This document shows, one piece after another, positions 43,396 to 53,968 of a stretch of DNA of 64,000 nucleotides. The notes beneath the pieces are model-generated. The model ran no database searches and was not told the DNA's origin. It saw only the letters and a program-made list of their open reading frames with translations. The position numbers and the translations under genes were made by a program. This stretch comes from Hawksworthiomyces lignivorus (Eukaryota; Ascomycota; Sordariomycetes; Ophiostomatales; Ophiostomataceae), in assembly GCA_002917075.1 (NCBI GenBank), contig NTMA01000015.1:62001-126000 (forward strand). The letters are read 5' to 3'. Numbering within the stretch: the stretch's first letter is position 1; each line of letters begins with the position of its first letter.

Positions 43396-46100
43396 ATGCG
43401 TTCGTTTCCCCGTTCCACCAGATGTTTCCGCTCTTGAAAAAAAGGCAGCGCGAAAGTACTGACTGAGTGCCAATTAGACCGCATCCGTACCTGGGCGCGG
43501 CAAAAAGCTCATGGTCCTGCACCTCTCGTCGCCGAGGCGCGCCGCGTAGGCACGTTTCCCGCCACCCGACCAAACCAGAGCTCACCGGCAGCTAAAGACG
43601 GCAATGCTGTCGTCGGTGATACACCAGCGGATGGAGGCATTGCTGTGAACGCCCCAGACGCCGCAGCAGCGGCAGACGAGGTCGCAGAGCAGCTGCCATC
43701 TGAGATCGAGAAGCAGGAGCCAGCAAAACCGAATGTCGCGGTGCGGTTCTTCCTCACGGTCAAGGACATCCTGTTCTCGAGCGTTGTCAATGTCCTCCTG
43801 GTCTTTGTGCCCGTTGGTATCGCGGCGCACTTTGCCAACCTCTCGGCTGGCATTGTGTTTGCCATGAACGCCATTGCCATTATCCCTCTTGCTGGTCTGC
43901 TGAGCCACGCCACCGAGAGCGTGGCCAGCCGTCTCGGCGACACTATAGGAGCGCTAATGAACGTCACATTTGGCAATGCTGTGGAATTGATTATTTTGTA
44001 AGCGACTATCCTTCTCTTTTCTTTACTAACACATTGCTTGATCTATTTGACTAACAATTCTTAGCATGTATGTCTTTCAACGACCGCATTAGTGCTCTGA
44101 CGTTTATTTGTACGCCATGTTTGCTAATCATATGCTACTTTTTGTGACACCAATAGTATCGCCCTCGTAAAGGTAAGCTGGTAGACCTAGTAACAAATTC
44201 CTCGCAGATACAGCTATGCTGACATCTCGTAGAATGAGATATCTATTGTACAGGCGTCTCTAGTTGGTTCCATTCTCGCAAATTTATTGCTGATTCTCGG
44301 CATGTGCTTTTTATTAGGTGGCCTGCGCTACCGTGAACAAGTATGTCATAGGCTTTCTCCCTTTCGCATGTAAATAAGACTACTCTGTTAATCCCCATGT
44401 CAGATATACAATAGCACTGTCACGCAGATGAGTGCTTGCTTGCTCAGTCTGAGCGTCAGCAGTTTGCTGCTTCCGGTAAGAATCGCCGCCTTTCGCTAAT
44501 TTTCTGTTTCTTTTCTACTAACTCGCTCAAGACGGCATTCCATGCATCGTTCAGCAACGCCGGTGTCGCAGACAGCAAAGTGTTGGAAGTGAGCCGCGGC
44601 ACCAGCGTTGTGCTCCTTTTGGTGTATCTGCTCTACCTGCTCTTCCAGCTCAACTCGCACGCCTACATGTACGAATCGACACCGCAGCACATCATTGAGC
44701 GCGAATCCCTGCCAGGGCCAGCAGCCGGCTACTTCAACTCGTCGTCTAGCTCCGAGTCGTCTTCGTCCGAGTCGGGCTCGGACTCGGACCAGTCGCGAAG
44801 CACTGCCAGGCGATTCAAGCGTGCATTGAAGAAGCGCAGGAACAGGATGCACAACCGCCAGGCGTCGTCATCGAACGAAAATACCGGAGCAACCACATCT
44901 CCTGCGCTGGTCGGGGCTGTCGGGCCGTCTGATGCAGATGCCGGTGGCGCTGTGCATCCGGTCGAGATGCCGGACGCCGCTGTTCCAGTCGACGGGGGCG
45001 TCGTCGCGGACGACGAGGCGGAGGGTGCAGAGGCGCAGGAGGCGGGCAAGCGAAGCCACCGGAAGAAATACAAGCACAAGAAGAAGAAGGCGGCTGCCGG
45101 CGGGGACAGCGACGACGAGCTGCACGACCCCCGCGCTGCTGCCGCCGCGGCTGCCGACGGCGACGGACGTGTGCGCCGTGTCGACTTCGCCCTGGGGCCG
45201 GACGTCGAGGCGCAGACCAACCCGCGCCCGAAGCCCTTCTCGCTGCGCGCCCTGGCCAGCCCCGCCACGCTGTCTCAGACGCTCTCCATCAACGTGTTCA
45301 ACAGCCCGCCGCCGCCGCCGCCGCCGCAGCAGCAATCATCCTCAGCAGCTTCGCCGGCGACGCAGCCGCAGCTGCGCCGCACCGTGTCGCTGCCCACGGA
45401 CAGTCAGGTGCGCAGCTACCGCCTCGAGCCGCGGGCGCTGCCGCCCATCGTGCCCATCGTGGTCAACCGCACACCCAAGACGGTCCTGGCCGGCGCGGAG
45501 GGTGAGGCCGAGGAGGGCGAGCCCGAGATCTCCCGCACCACGGCGATCCTGCTGCTGCTCGTGTCCACGGGCCTAGTCGCGCTCTGCGCCGAGTTTATGG
45601 TCGGCTCCATCAACGAAGTGGTCAGCGGCAACTCGGGCCTGTCCGAGGCCTTTATCGGTCTCATCCTGCTGCCCATTGTCGGCAACGCCGCCGAGCACGT
45701 CACCGGCGTCACCGTCGCCATGAAGAACAAGATGGACCTGGCCATCGGCGTCGCCCTGGGCTCCTCCATCCAGATCGCCCTCTTCGTCACCCCCGTCGTC
45801 GTCCTGCTCGGCTGGATCCTCAAGAAGGAGATGAGCCTCTACTTCACCCTTTTCGAGACCGTCAGCATGTTTGTGTCCGCCTTCATCGTCAACTTCCTCG
45901 TCCTCGACGGCCGCAGCAATTACCTCGAGGGCGCCCTGCTGTGCGCTGCCTACGTCATCATCGCCGTCGCCGCCTTCTTCTACCCCAACGCGGAGGCGGC
46001 CAACTCGCTGGGCGGCGGCGCCAGCAACGTGACCGAGTCTGCCGTGGTCGAGACGGCAAAGGTCGTGGTCCGGGGCTTGGTGAACTTGATACCGCGGTAG
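43396..46100 (+). CDS. Vacuolar Ca2+/H+ exchanger (CAX/Vcx1 family) with micro-exons
   Basis: Exons are 43396-43399 (provisional ATG-C), 43478-43997, 44065-44067 (3 nt), 44157-44172 (16 nt), 44233-44340, 44404-44475 and 44532-46100; total 763 aa. The protein moves Ca2+ into the vacuole against H+. The first CAX repeat GNAVELII continues through the micro-exons as FIIALVK, and the second is GNAAEHVTGVTVAMKNKMDLAIG. About eleven membrane helices are visible. A roughly 280-residue hydrophilic loop (about 291-570, Ser/Asp/Glu/Lys-rich, with NSPPPPPPPQQQ) separates the two halves; family members of about 400-450 aa lack it. The N-terminal exon is the weakest part: the frame is open to 43438, a TACTGAC branch plus TTAG acceptor gives exon 2 at 43478, and the 5' exon with a GTTCGT donor is inferred by phase only. 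Confidence 0.88.
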
Positions 46101-46692
46101 GGGTGAACAGCGGATGAACAAGCTTGTTCGGTTGTAGGAGTCGAGAACTGAGAAGGGTTTCTTTTTAGTATCTGAAAGAGATTAAAGAGCAGCTATGGTA
46201 TATGTAGCACGAGACTTGGCGGGGATGGGAGGGTTTCTATCACATGAAAGTGTCAGACGTAGAAGAGTATTATACCCAAACCTAGGTCGGAAGTAACATT
46301 TGCATTTCTAGTGGGCAAAATTTAATTTAAGGATTTAAAATAAATACAAATATGGTTTTCTGGCCCTAGTAAGTTTCTTCGGCAGCAATTCTAGATTCCC
46401 TTAACATTATATGGCTCAGTGGTCTTCAGGCGCTATAAGTACGTGGCTTTAGTTGGTTCACTCGCAAACTTTGTAGACATTGTTAAATTTGATTGCAATG
46501 TTATTGTTACGCTAGCTATATAGGTAGTCTGAACGGGACATTCTATGTGGTATATGGTGAATACATCAGTGAGACTAGGATCATGAGACAGACAAGTGTA
46601 TATGGGATAGAACTAAGACGAGACAAAAGAAAACAGGTATTAAAAATGTGGTATTGTTGAAGGGAGAAATTCGTTGCTGGATGGTTTAGCGT
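46101..46692. other. Convergent 3' spacer between the exchanger and the CSC1-like channel
   Basis: About 590 bp, distinctly AT-rich from 46280 onward. Nothing recognised beyond expected 3' ends. Confidence 0.5.
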
Positions 46693-49626
46693 TCATGGAT
46701 TTGCGGCGTCGTTGCTTGGCTCTGCGTCGCGCCAGATGTGGGTATCGCCGAGGCTGAACGAGCTCGCGGTGCTGCGGTCCCGGGCGGGCGTGCCGTTGCC
46801 GGGGACGTTGCTGGCTCCTGCCGGACCGGCTCCTCCTGCCAGTCCTCCGAGGCCGCCGATGCCCCCGATGCTCCCGAAGCCGCCTCCATTGGGCCCCGAG
46901 TCATTGATAATGGCATCTTCATCATCATCAGAAGACGGCACTAATGGCGGCGCGTCCTTGTAGATCCAAGGCTGCTCGAGTCTGCCGCAGATAGTTAGCA
47001 TGTGTCAGATAACCTTTGCTGAATTCTGGTCCGGGGGAAAGGGTCAGGGGCATAAAACATACGGAACAACAAGGCTCGGGTTGACAAACCGCGACCCCCT
47101 CTCGCGGTTCTCGTCGATTGTGCTGGTCCGCCGCAGCCGCCGCCGCCGCGTAAAGGTCAAGTTGCCGAGGCCATTGTGGACGTCTTCGTCCGAGAGCGGG
47201 GAGGCGTCGCCGTCGCGGCGCACGCTGAGCAGGGCGATGTTCTTGGTTAGCGGCTCAAAGTGGCCGCGCCAGTAGTACATGTACCAGATGGTGAAGATGA
47301 AGAGTGGCACGACGAGCGTGGCCTGCACAAAGGCCTTGTTGGCGCCCAGGTAGCCGGACATGGTCAGGTGGAAGACGGCCAGGCCCAGCATGATGCGGTA
47401 GCAGATGATGCGCCAGGCGCCGCCGGTGGCGTGCTGCGGCTGGTTCATGGCGTAGAGCAGCTGGTACTTGTAGGTGATGTAGCCGAGGCAGAAGTAGACA
47501 AAGCCGAGGAACAGCACGAGGAAGCCGCGCGGCATGACGCTGTACACGAGGCAAAGGATGAAGACGAGCAGCGCCGTCGGCAGGAAGAAGCCGTACGAGA
47601 AGGTCGGCGGGCTGGCGATCTGCGCAAAGTCGCGCGGCGTCTTGGCACCCATGCGGTTGATAGGGTAGAGGGCGACGGCGCCGAACTCGAGCAGGCGGAG
47701 GGGAAACAGGGCCAGCCCCTGCAGCATGATGAAGTTGAGATAGAAGATGTTGAGGCGCTGCACCTCCCTCGCTAGCGCGTAGGCGACGTAGGTCGTGTCC
47801 TTGAGGCTGTCACGCAGGACGGTCCAGAAACCCGTGGCTGTGCCGAAGACGGTGAAGACGAGGAAAATGTTGACAAAGGTGAAGAAGAAGTTCTTGGAGA
47901 TGATGGACAGCTCGACGTCGCCCTGGCTGAGCATGCCCTGGCGGTTAGACAGGTACTCGTACAGGTAGGGCACGGCAATGTTGAGGAGCGAGACCACGGC
48001 CGTGGGCAAGCCCGTCTGCACGAGCGCCTTGGTCACGTCGTGCTGCGACAGGGTCTTGGCCAGCTCGGGGGCCCACTTTTGGATGGTGCACAAGCTCAGC
48101 AGCGACGCGAGGGACGCAACGGGAAGCAGCCAGACGATCGACAAGACCGTGATGAAGATCGTGATGATCCAGGCGCGGGCGCGGCGCTCGGCGCGAGATG
48201 CGTACGTGTTGTGCCAGATGATGTCCGAGGGCGCCGGTGCGAGACGGGCCAGCAGCTCGCCGGGGCGCGGGTCCAGGACGGCCTGGACGGCCATCTGGCA
48301 CGAGGCAACGGAGTCCATGGTGACAAAGGCCAGCTCGGTGGCCTCGTATTCTTTGCGGCGAGCGGCCCGGATCTTCTCGTCGAGCCGCCTCAGCTTCTCT
48401 TCGTAGTAGTCGATCGCGTCTGTCAGGCGGCTGCGCAGACGGAGCGGGCCGTACCAGATGCGCACCTGCGGCCGCTTTCGCTCGAGGGCCAGCCTAGCAG
48501 ATTCGATTTCCCGCTCCTCTTCGCGCTCGTCGTTTACGTCGTTGTCTGCCGAGATCAGCCGGTCGCCTTCATCATCCGCCGCGTTCGCCTCAAGATCGCC
48601 CCCATCTGCCCCTCCCCGCGCACCATTGTCGCCCTCATCACCCGGTTCACCTTCGTCGGCGCTCCCCGTCTGCGCTCTTCGCGAAGCGATGCGCCACCTC
48701 GGTCGCCACGCACTCGTTTTTGCAGATTGCTGCTTCTGCTGCTGCTGTAGCTGCTGCTGCTGCTGTGCGATATAAGTGCTCCACGTCTCTTCCAGCTTTT
48801 GCAGTGCCACAGCTCGGTCAGCTACGAGAGTATCCAGCTCTTTCCACTTGCGGCACACGGTGACGCTCTCGACGTTACCAATTTCGAGCTTCTCAATGAG
48901 CGCCTTGATTTTCTCTTCGGACCGAAACTTCTTTGGGATGCCAGAGAGCCGGAACGTCCGGTCGGTGATGGTCGCCTGGGAGCCGAGGTACTCTTGGCGG
49001 ATCTTGATGATGCGGAAGGTTTCGTGTTTCATGAACCAGAAGGTCAAGAATGTGAAAAAGTAGATAAAGACGAGATAGGCCCACAGATGGCCCTTTTCCT
49101 TCTTCCAGCTGTCGTCCTCGTCTGAATCATCGTCAAAAATGGATGCGCCGGGATTCGGCATGCTGAAGACGCCGGAGAGGTACGACGGGGAGGGCTTGGA
49201 CGAGGACGGCGATTTGGGGTGAGAGACAAAGTGCTCATTAATCGGTTCGAGAACGACGGCGGCAAAGAAAAACATGACTGCAAACAGCTTGGCGCTCATC
49301 TTAAAGAAAGCGAGAAAGACAAAGGCGTCGAGCCCGGCTGAGGTGAGGACCTGATCCTCGGAGACCCGGTAGAGGGCTGGGAGCCATCCCAAGAAGGAGT
49401 CTGGCAGCGCCGGCAGGGCGGACAGCTGCTCCGGGCTGCTGCGCCGCCGCGCGGCGTAGAGCGACTTCCATCGCGGGCGGAGTGCACAGAACGAGAGGAA
49501 TGCGGAGACGCCGAGGCCCAACGAGATGATCAGCTGGACCTGGATGTCCTTGCTGCCGGGGTAAACAAAGCTGTCGCCGCTCGGACAGTCATCGTCAGTG
49601 TTATTGGAATAGAGGGCCGAGTTCAT
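46693..49626 (-). CDS. OSCA/CSC1-type (DUF221) mechanosensitive cation channel
   Basis: Exons 47063-49626 and 46693-46981 (intron 81 nt, TGCTAAC branch) give 950 aa. The N-terminal RSN1_TM part has three helices (QLIISLGLGVSAFLSF, MSAKLFAVMFFFAAVVLEPI, AYLVFIYFFTFLTFWFM). A cytosolic RNA-recognition-like domain follows (TFRLSGIPKKFRSEEKIKALIEKLEIGNVESVTVCRKWKEL). A Gln-rich and acidic insert (about 315-415) sits inside it. The channel core RSN1_7TM runs from NTYASRAERRARAWIITIFI to FHLTMSGYLGANKAF, including IAVPYLYEYLS and FFFTFVNIFLVFTVFGTATG. These dimeric channels open on membrane tension or hyperosmotic shock. The C-terminus is a Gly/Ser-rich disordered tail. The fungal paralogue (CSC1, PHM7, RSN1) is not fixed by what I can see. 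Confidence 0.92.
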
Positions 49627-50742
49627 GGTCTCGAAGGTGCATGGGAGCTTCCCATGGCTTTGATCGGAAAGAAAGAAAGAGAGGCTGGCGGCAAGAGATG
49701 GAAAACAACAACACACATAAACAGAGCAATGCAAGCTTTGAGGGATGCTGCTAGTGCCTGCAGCTGGTGACGTTGGCTCACGTGCAATATTAGGCGGAAG
49801 CCGAAACTGATTCGCTAGCGCGAAATTATTTGTGATGACTGTGTCCCATGACGAATGTCACGTGCAAATCCCAGAGTGTGAGACATCTTAGTAGGACCCA
49901 GCCGAGCCAGCGAGCCAGCTTCTGCTTGAGGCTGCCTCCTAATAAATGACACCATATACCATGTCCTGCTTGGCGTGTAAGAGTACTCGTATGCAGTTTA
50001 GTGAGCTTGGTGCCCCTTAGTGGAAAGCCCTGAGGCGGAAGGAGCTCGACACCAGTCCAAAAAGTTGGGCGGTGGAGAGGCTGTACCCTGTAGTTTATAC
50101 GGCAAATCCCAGCAATAAATAAGGCGTTTCGCCCTAACCTGCCGACTGCATCAGGCAGGGATTGCTAAGAAACACAGACAAAAGTGGCAGGTCTCTGATA
50201 ACCATTCGTACGATGCCCGGAAGACAGTCAGATCAAGCACACCGATGCTCCCTAAGATTGGGATTCTAGCTGTTGCCTGGATATTTTGATAGGACATCGG
50301 CCCTTGACAGAACGATTCGGCTGACGAGTCAGCAGTTCAGTCTTATCATCTTTTATTTTTGCTATAGCTCTACGTATTGCGCAACTTTGATTGATGGCTC
50401 CATTCTCTGTCGGTAGAGGTGCAAAAATGGTTGTTGTGAGGCTATTGAGTAAGGCTGTTGGTGTCTGACGGATGGCTGAAGTGGCTTAGTACGCCCCAAG
50501 ACATACATCATGGGGGACATTGTGCCGAGCTTGATTTGAGTTTTGGAAAATATTTAAGAGCAAACAGATAAACAAAGCAAACAAAAAGGCTATGCAGTGA
50601 TTTCTCTTTTTCTTTTTTTTGTTTTATTTGTCTGTATCCTTTTCTTTTTGAGGTTTCATAGTCCCCAACCTCATCAGACAAAAGACCTCATATTACGTCA
50701 GATCCAATTAAACACATCTCAAACCCCCGCATTCTAAGAATT
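49627..50742. promoter_or_regulatory. Divergent promoter region, CSC1-like gene and D-LDH-like gene
   Basis: About 1.1 kb. The D-LDH-proximal 150 bp are T/C-rich (TTTTTCTTTTTTTTG), typical of a fungal leader. No gene or repeat recognised. Confidence 0.5.
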
Positions 50743-51897
50743 ATGAGCTCCCACATCAAGATCGCGGTTTTCTCGTCAAAGGCCTACGACAAGCAGTTTC
50801 TTCTCAAGGCCTTTGAGGCGCGCAAGAAAGAAGTAGCAGCAACAGACGATGGCCAGCAGACCAACGGCAACGGCAGCGCTTTCCCCGGCAACGGCACCGC
50901 CTTTTCCGGCGCTGCCGCCCATCCACCGCCGTTTGAGCTGCTCTTCCACGACTTTGCGCTGACGATGGACACGGTTGCGCTCGCGGAGGGGGCCACGGCG
51001 GTGTGCGTCTTTGTCAACGACACGCTGTCGGAGCCGGTGCTAGAGGCGCTGTACGAGGGGGGCGTGCGCGCGGTGCTGCTGCGGTGCGCCGGGTTCAACA
51101 ACGTGGACCTAGTGGCGGCGGAGCGGCTGGGCTTCTACGTGGCCAACGTGCCCAGCTACTCGCCCGAGGCGGTGGCCGAGTTCAGCGTGGCTCTGCTGCA
51201 GACGCTCAACCGCCAGACGCACCGCGCCTACAACCGCGTGCGCGAGGGCAACTTCAGCCTCGACGGCCTCCTGGGCACCACGCTGAGCGGCAAGACCGTG
51301 GGCATCCTGGGCACGGGGCGCATCGGCCTGGCGGCCGCGCGCATCTTCCAGGGCTACGGCTGCCGCCTGCTGGCCTACGACCCCTACGAGAGCGACGAGT
51401 TCAAGGCCAAGTACGGCACGTACGCCGACCTCGACACCCTGCTGCCCCAGTGCGACTTTGTCAGCCTGCACTGCCCGCTGACCGACGGCACCCGCCACAT
51501 CATCAACGACGAGTCGCTCGCCAAGATGAAGCCGGGCGCCCTGCTGGTCAACACGTCGCGCGGCGGCCTCATCCAGACGCGCGCCGTCATCGCCGCGCTC
51601 AAGAGCCGCCACCTGGGCGGCGTCGCGCTCGACGTCTACGAGGGCGAGGGCAACCTCTTCTACAACGACCACTCCGGCGACATCATCGACGACGACGAGC
51701 TGATGCGCCTCATGACCTTTCCCAACGTCATCGTCTGCGGCCACCAGGCCTTCTTCACCGAGGAGGCCCTCGCCGAGATCGCCGCCACCACCCTCAGGAA
51801 CTTTGAGTGCTATCTGCAGCGCCAGCCGTCGCCTAACTCGCTCGTCCGGTCGCACCACCTGTTTGTCCGCCGGGATTCCTTCCCTGTTCGCATTTGA
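50743..51897 (+). CDS. D-2-hydroxyacid dehydrogenase (D-lactate dehydrogenase-like)
   Basis: Intronless, 384 aa. NAD-dependent reduction of 2-oxoacids such as pyruvate to the D-hydroxyacid. The Rossmann motif is TVGILGTGRIG (185-195). Catalytic residues are visible: Arg273 in VNTSRGGLI, Glu in DVYEGEGN (around 300-302) and His334 in VCGHQAFFTEEAL; the last phrase and the YNDHSGDIIDDDELMRL segment are characteristic of the fermentative D-LDH (ldhA) branch rather than glyoxylate reductases. RCAGFNNVDL is the substrate-loop strand. A short Asn/Gly/Ala-rich insert (about 34-60) enlarges the N-terminal domain. The coding sequence is strongly G/C-ending, and no introns interrupt it, which is uncommon in this window; bacterial-type ancestry of this enzyme is possible but not demonstrable here. 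Confidence 0.9.
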   Translation: MSSHIKIAVFSSKAYDKQFLLKAFEARKKEVAATDDGQQTNGNGSAFPGNGTAFSGAAAHPPPFELLFHDFALTMDTVALAEGATAVCVFVNDTLSEPVLEALYEGGVRAVLLRCAGFNNVDLVAAERLGFYVANVPSYSPEAVAEFSVALLQTLNRQTHRAYNRVREGNFSLDGLLGTTLSGKTVGILGTGRIGLAAARIFQGYGCRLLAYDPYESDEFKAKYGTYADLDTLLPQCDFVSLHCPLTDGTRHIINDESLAKMKPGALLVNTSRGGLIQTRAVIAALKSRHLGGVALDVYEGEGNLFYNDHSGDIIDDDELMRLMTFPNVIVCGHQAFFTEEALAEIAATTLRNFECYLQRQPSPNSLVRSHHLFVRRDSFPVRI

Positions 51898-52301
51898 TCC
51901 ATTTCATAATAGAGAGCTTGTGTTAGGATGGCGTAAGATGGGGGGGGGGAAAGGGGCGAAAAGAGGTCAAGGGGTAGGTGCCAAGGAAATGACGGAGGAA
52001 TGACTAACAGCCAACATATGGCCTGATTGATAAGAAGGTGGCTGAGCTCGGAAATGATCTTTTTTTTCTTACTTTGGTGCCACAAATGGTTTGATAGATT
52101 TGCTGAACTTTTTAGGTTTCCGTTGTGTGTTTGCAGTCCGAAATGAAAAAAATAGCTGTTTCTCATTCGATGTGATTCACTTTTTAGATCTTCCTCTCGC
52201 TAAATGGGGTTCAGGGCGATCTGTCGAAACCAGCATGTCGGTACAGCAATGCCTGCATAACCCAAAGTAGTAAGCGAATCTTCCATCAACCAACAACAGA
52301 C
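51898..52301. other. Spacer between the D-LDH-like gene and tRNA-Gly
   Basis: About 400 bp, T-rich in places, with no gene seen. Confidence 0.5.
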
Positions 52302-52372
52302 GCGTCGGTGGTTTAGTGGTAAAATCTGTCGTTGCCATCGACAGGCCCCGGGTTCGATTCCCGGCCGACGCA
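52302..52372 (+). tRNA. tRNA-Gly (anticodon GCC)
   Basis: A 71-nt cloverleaf: acceptor arm GCGTCGG pairs with CCGACGC with an A discriminator. The D-arm includes box A TGGTTTAGTGG. The anticodon stem CTGTC/GACAG encloses TTGCCAT, so the anticodon is GCC. The T-arm CCCGGGTTCGATTCCCGG carries box B. There is no intron. A T-run two bases downstream serves as the Pol III terminator. CCA is not encoded, as expected in a nuclear gene. Confidence 0.97.
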
Positions 52373-52373
52373 T

Positions 52374-52382
52374 CGTTTTTTG
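52374..52382 (+). terminator. Pol III terminator of tRNA-Gly
   Basis: The T run immediately after the tRNA 3' end (CGTTTTTTGG). Confidence 0.75.
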
Positions 52383-52699
52383 GTCTTTGGAGCAATTTTT
52401 TTTTAGTACCTATTGTCTATTATACTGCTCCCTCCAAGTCTCTCATACCATTTATTACGCCTAGGCGACACAGATATGTCCCACCTTTCTTTCGCTTTCA
52501 ATTTGTTAGTATCATACTTACGAAGTGAATTCGCTTCTTGGATGTTCTTACAAATGACACCCTTCTTTGGCGCCTTTGCCCGTATTGACATAATCCAGAG
52601 CTGTGCCATCACCCGCTGCTCTGAGGCAATAGTGTAGGCTTGATTGAACGAAAGACTAAAGATACAGATGAAAGAAGACCCTCACGAAGATGGCCAACC

Positions 52700-53473
52700 C
52701 AACTCTCCTGTCTGCAATAGCGGTCAATCCAAGGTCGGTGGAATCAGTGAACCGGTGGGCCGGTGGTAGTCTTTGGCCCTGGACTCTCCCTGGGCCACTT
52801 ACGGGTCTTAGCCCGTGACACTCTAGCAGTTGAAGGATCACGATTGAGAGGAACTAAACCAGTTCGTATATTATAGCTAAAACCTGACCAAAACATCTTC
52901 TTTATTTCTCTTTCAATATTCCTTACTTCTTGAATCGCGTTGTGCAAGTTGTTGTGATGGTCAATTAAATATTCGAATTGGTTGTACTCCAATGTCACTT
53001 CAAATAGTACATCCATCAGTCCATTTAACCCTTTTTCCATTGATCTTCTGTAAAATGTTCATCCTGTCTGGCGTAAGCAAGCCGAGTAGCAACATGTTCT
53101 TCAGCAAGCTGTGGTCGTTTTAGTTGATGTCTTTTTCGCTTGTTGAAATTCTTTGAGAATGGTACGAAGTGTTCGTTCTTTGATGACATTATCGACTGTA
53201 TTCAAAAGATCTTTATGCGAAATGTGGGGATTGACGTGCGTAATTGTATTGTATATGAGATCTCGCTGCTCTTCGGTTAACTTTCGCGGTGCGCCAGACC
53301 GTGGTCGCGTTTGGTGATTGAGTCGAGAAGCGTCGTACCGTAGAGTCGACTTGATCGTACCAAGTGGGATTTCAGGGTGTAACTTATGAATTCGGCCATG
53401 GCTGAACTTCAAAGACGAAAGCTCACAGATTCGTGCGCGCATTTGAGGCGAAAGCTCCTTGCCGCGCCCCATT
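52700..53473 (-). mobile_element. Tc1/mariner-type transposase relic
   Basis: The minus strand from 53473 begins MGRGKELSPQMRARICELSS, a classic mariner HTH start, and continues through PRSGAPRKLTEEQRDLIYN and NPHISHKDLLNTVD. The frame then breaks near 53120: the homologous text continues one frame over (KRPQLAEEHVATRLAYARQ, FTEDQWKK) to a stop at about 53035. A third segment further on carries the DDE-core phrase KKMFWSGFSYNIRTGLVPLNRDP. About half of the catalytic domain, including recognisable DDE acidic residues, is missing or unrecognisable. I could not identify terminal inverted repeats or a TA duplication. It is a dead copy lying about 330 bp from the tRNA. Confidence 0.8.
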
Positions 53474-53968
53474 TTGTTGTTGTTATTGCTTTTGTTTACG
53501 TGAAAAAGATACTACGTTCAGAAGTATTATGAGCCGTATATTACTGCCAAATACGGCCTAGTTGTAAATTTGACACGCTGAAATGGATCCAAACTTGTTG
53601 CAACACACTGTAAGCTTACAGAGGCCGCTACTAAAAATCTTTACCATTGTATAAACGCTGTACAATATAATATATAACAAGATACTAATAACATCAGAGG
53701 GACAAAAACAGGGTCAAGAGGCACTCGAATAGCAAGACAGACAACACTCGGAGCAGAAATGGATATGGACCTTATTTCTCGCGTTTGGAGAGAGGTTGAA
53801 GACCAAGAGTGGCACCGAATTTAGTAAATAGATAAATTAGAAATATGATATAAGAAATAAGAATCTTTTCCTCAATGCCAGGGGGTGAAAATAATAAAGT
53901 GCATATACTGCATGCTAAATAGGTTTAAAAAACAGATATAATCACCTAGCTCATGTTTCGCGCCTGGG
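53474..53968. other. AT-rich spacer between the mariner relic and the ABC pseudogene
   Basis: About 500 bp, AT-rich (ATAATATATAACAAG, AATATGATATAAG); no gene or clear terminal repeat seen. Confidence 0.5.

Noticed and set aside
43998..44156. Single 159-nt intron in the Ca2+ exchanger instead of two introns around a 3-nt exon
   Set aside because: It keeps frame but removes one residue from the conserved alpha-repeat and ignores two excellent internal splice sites; kept as the alternative to test.
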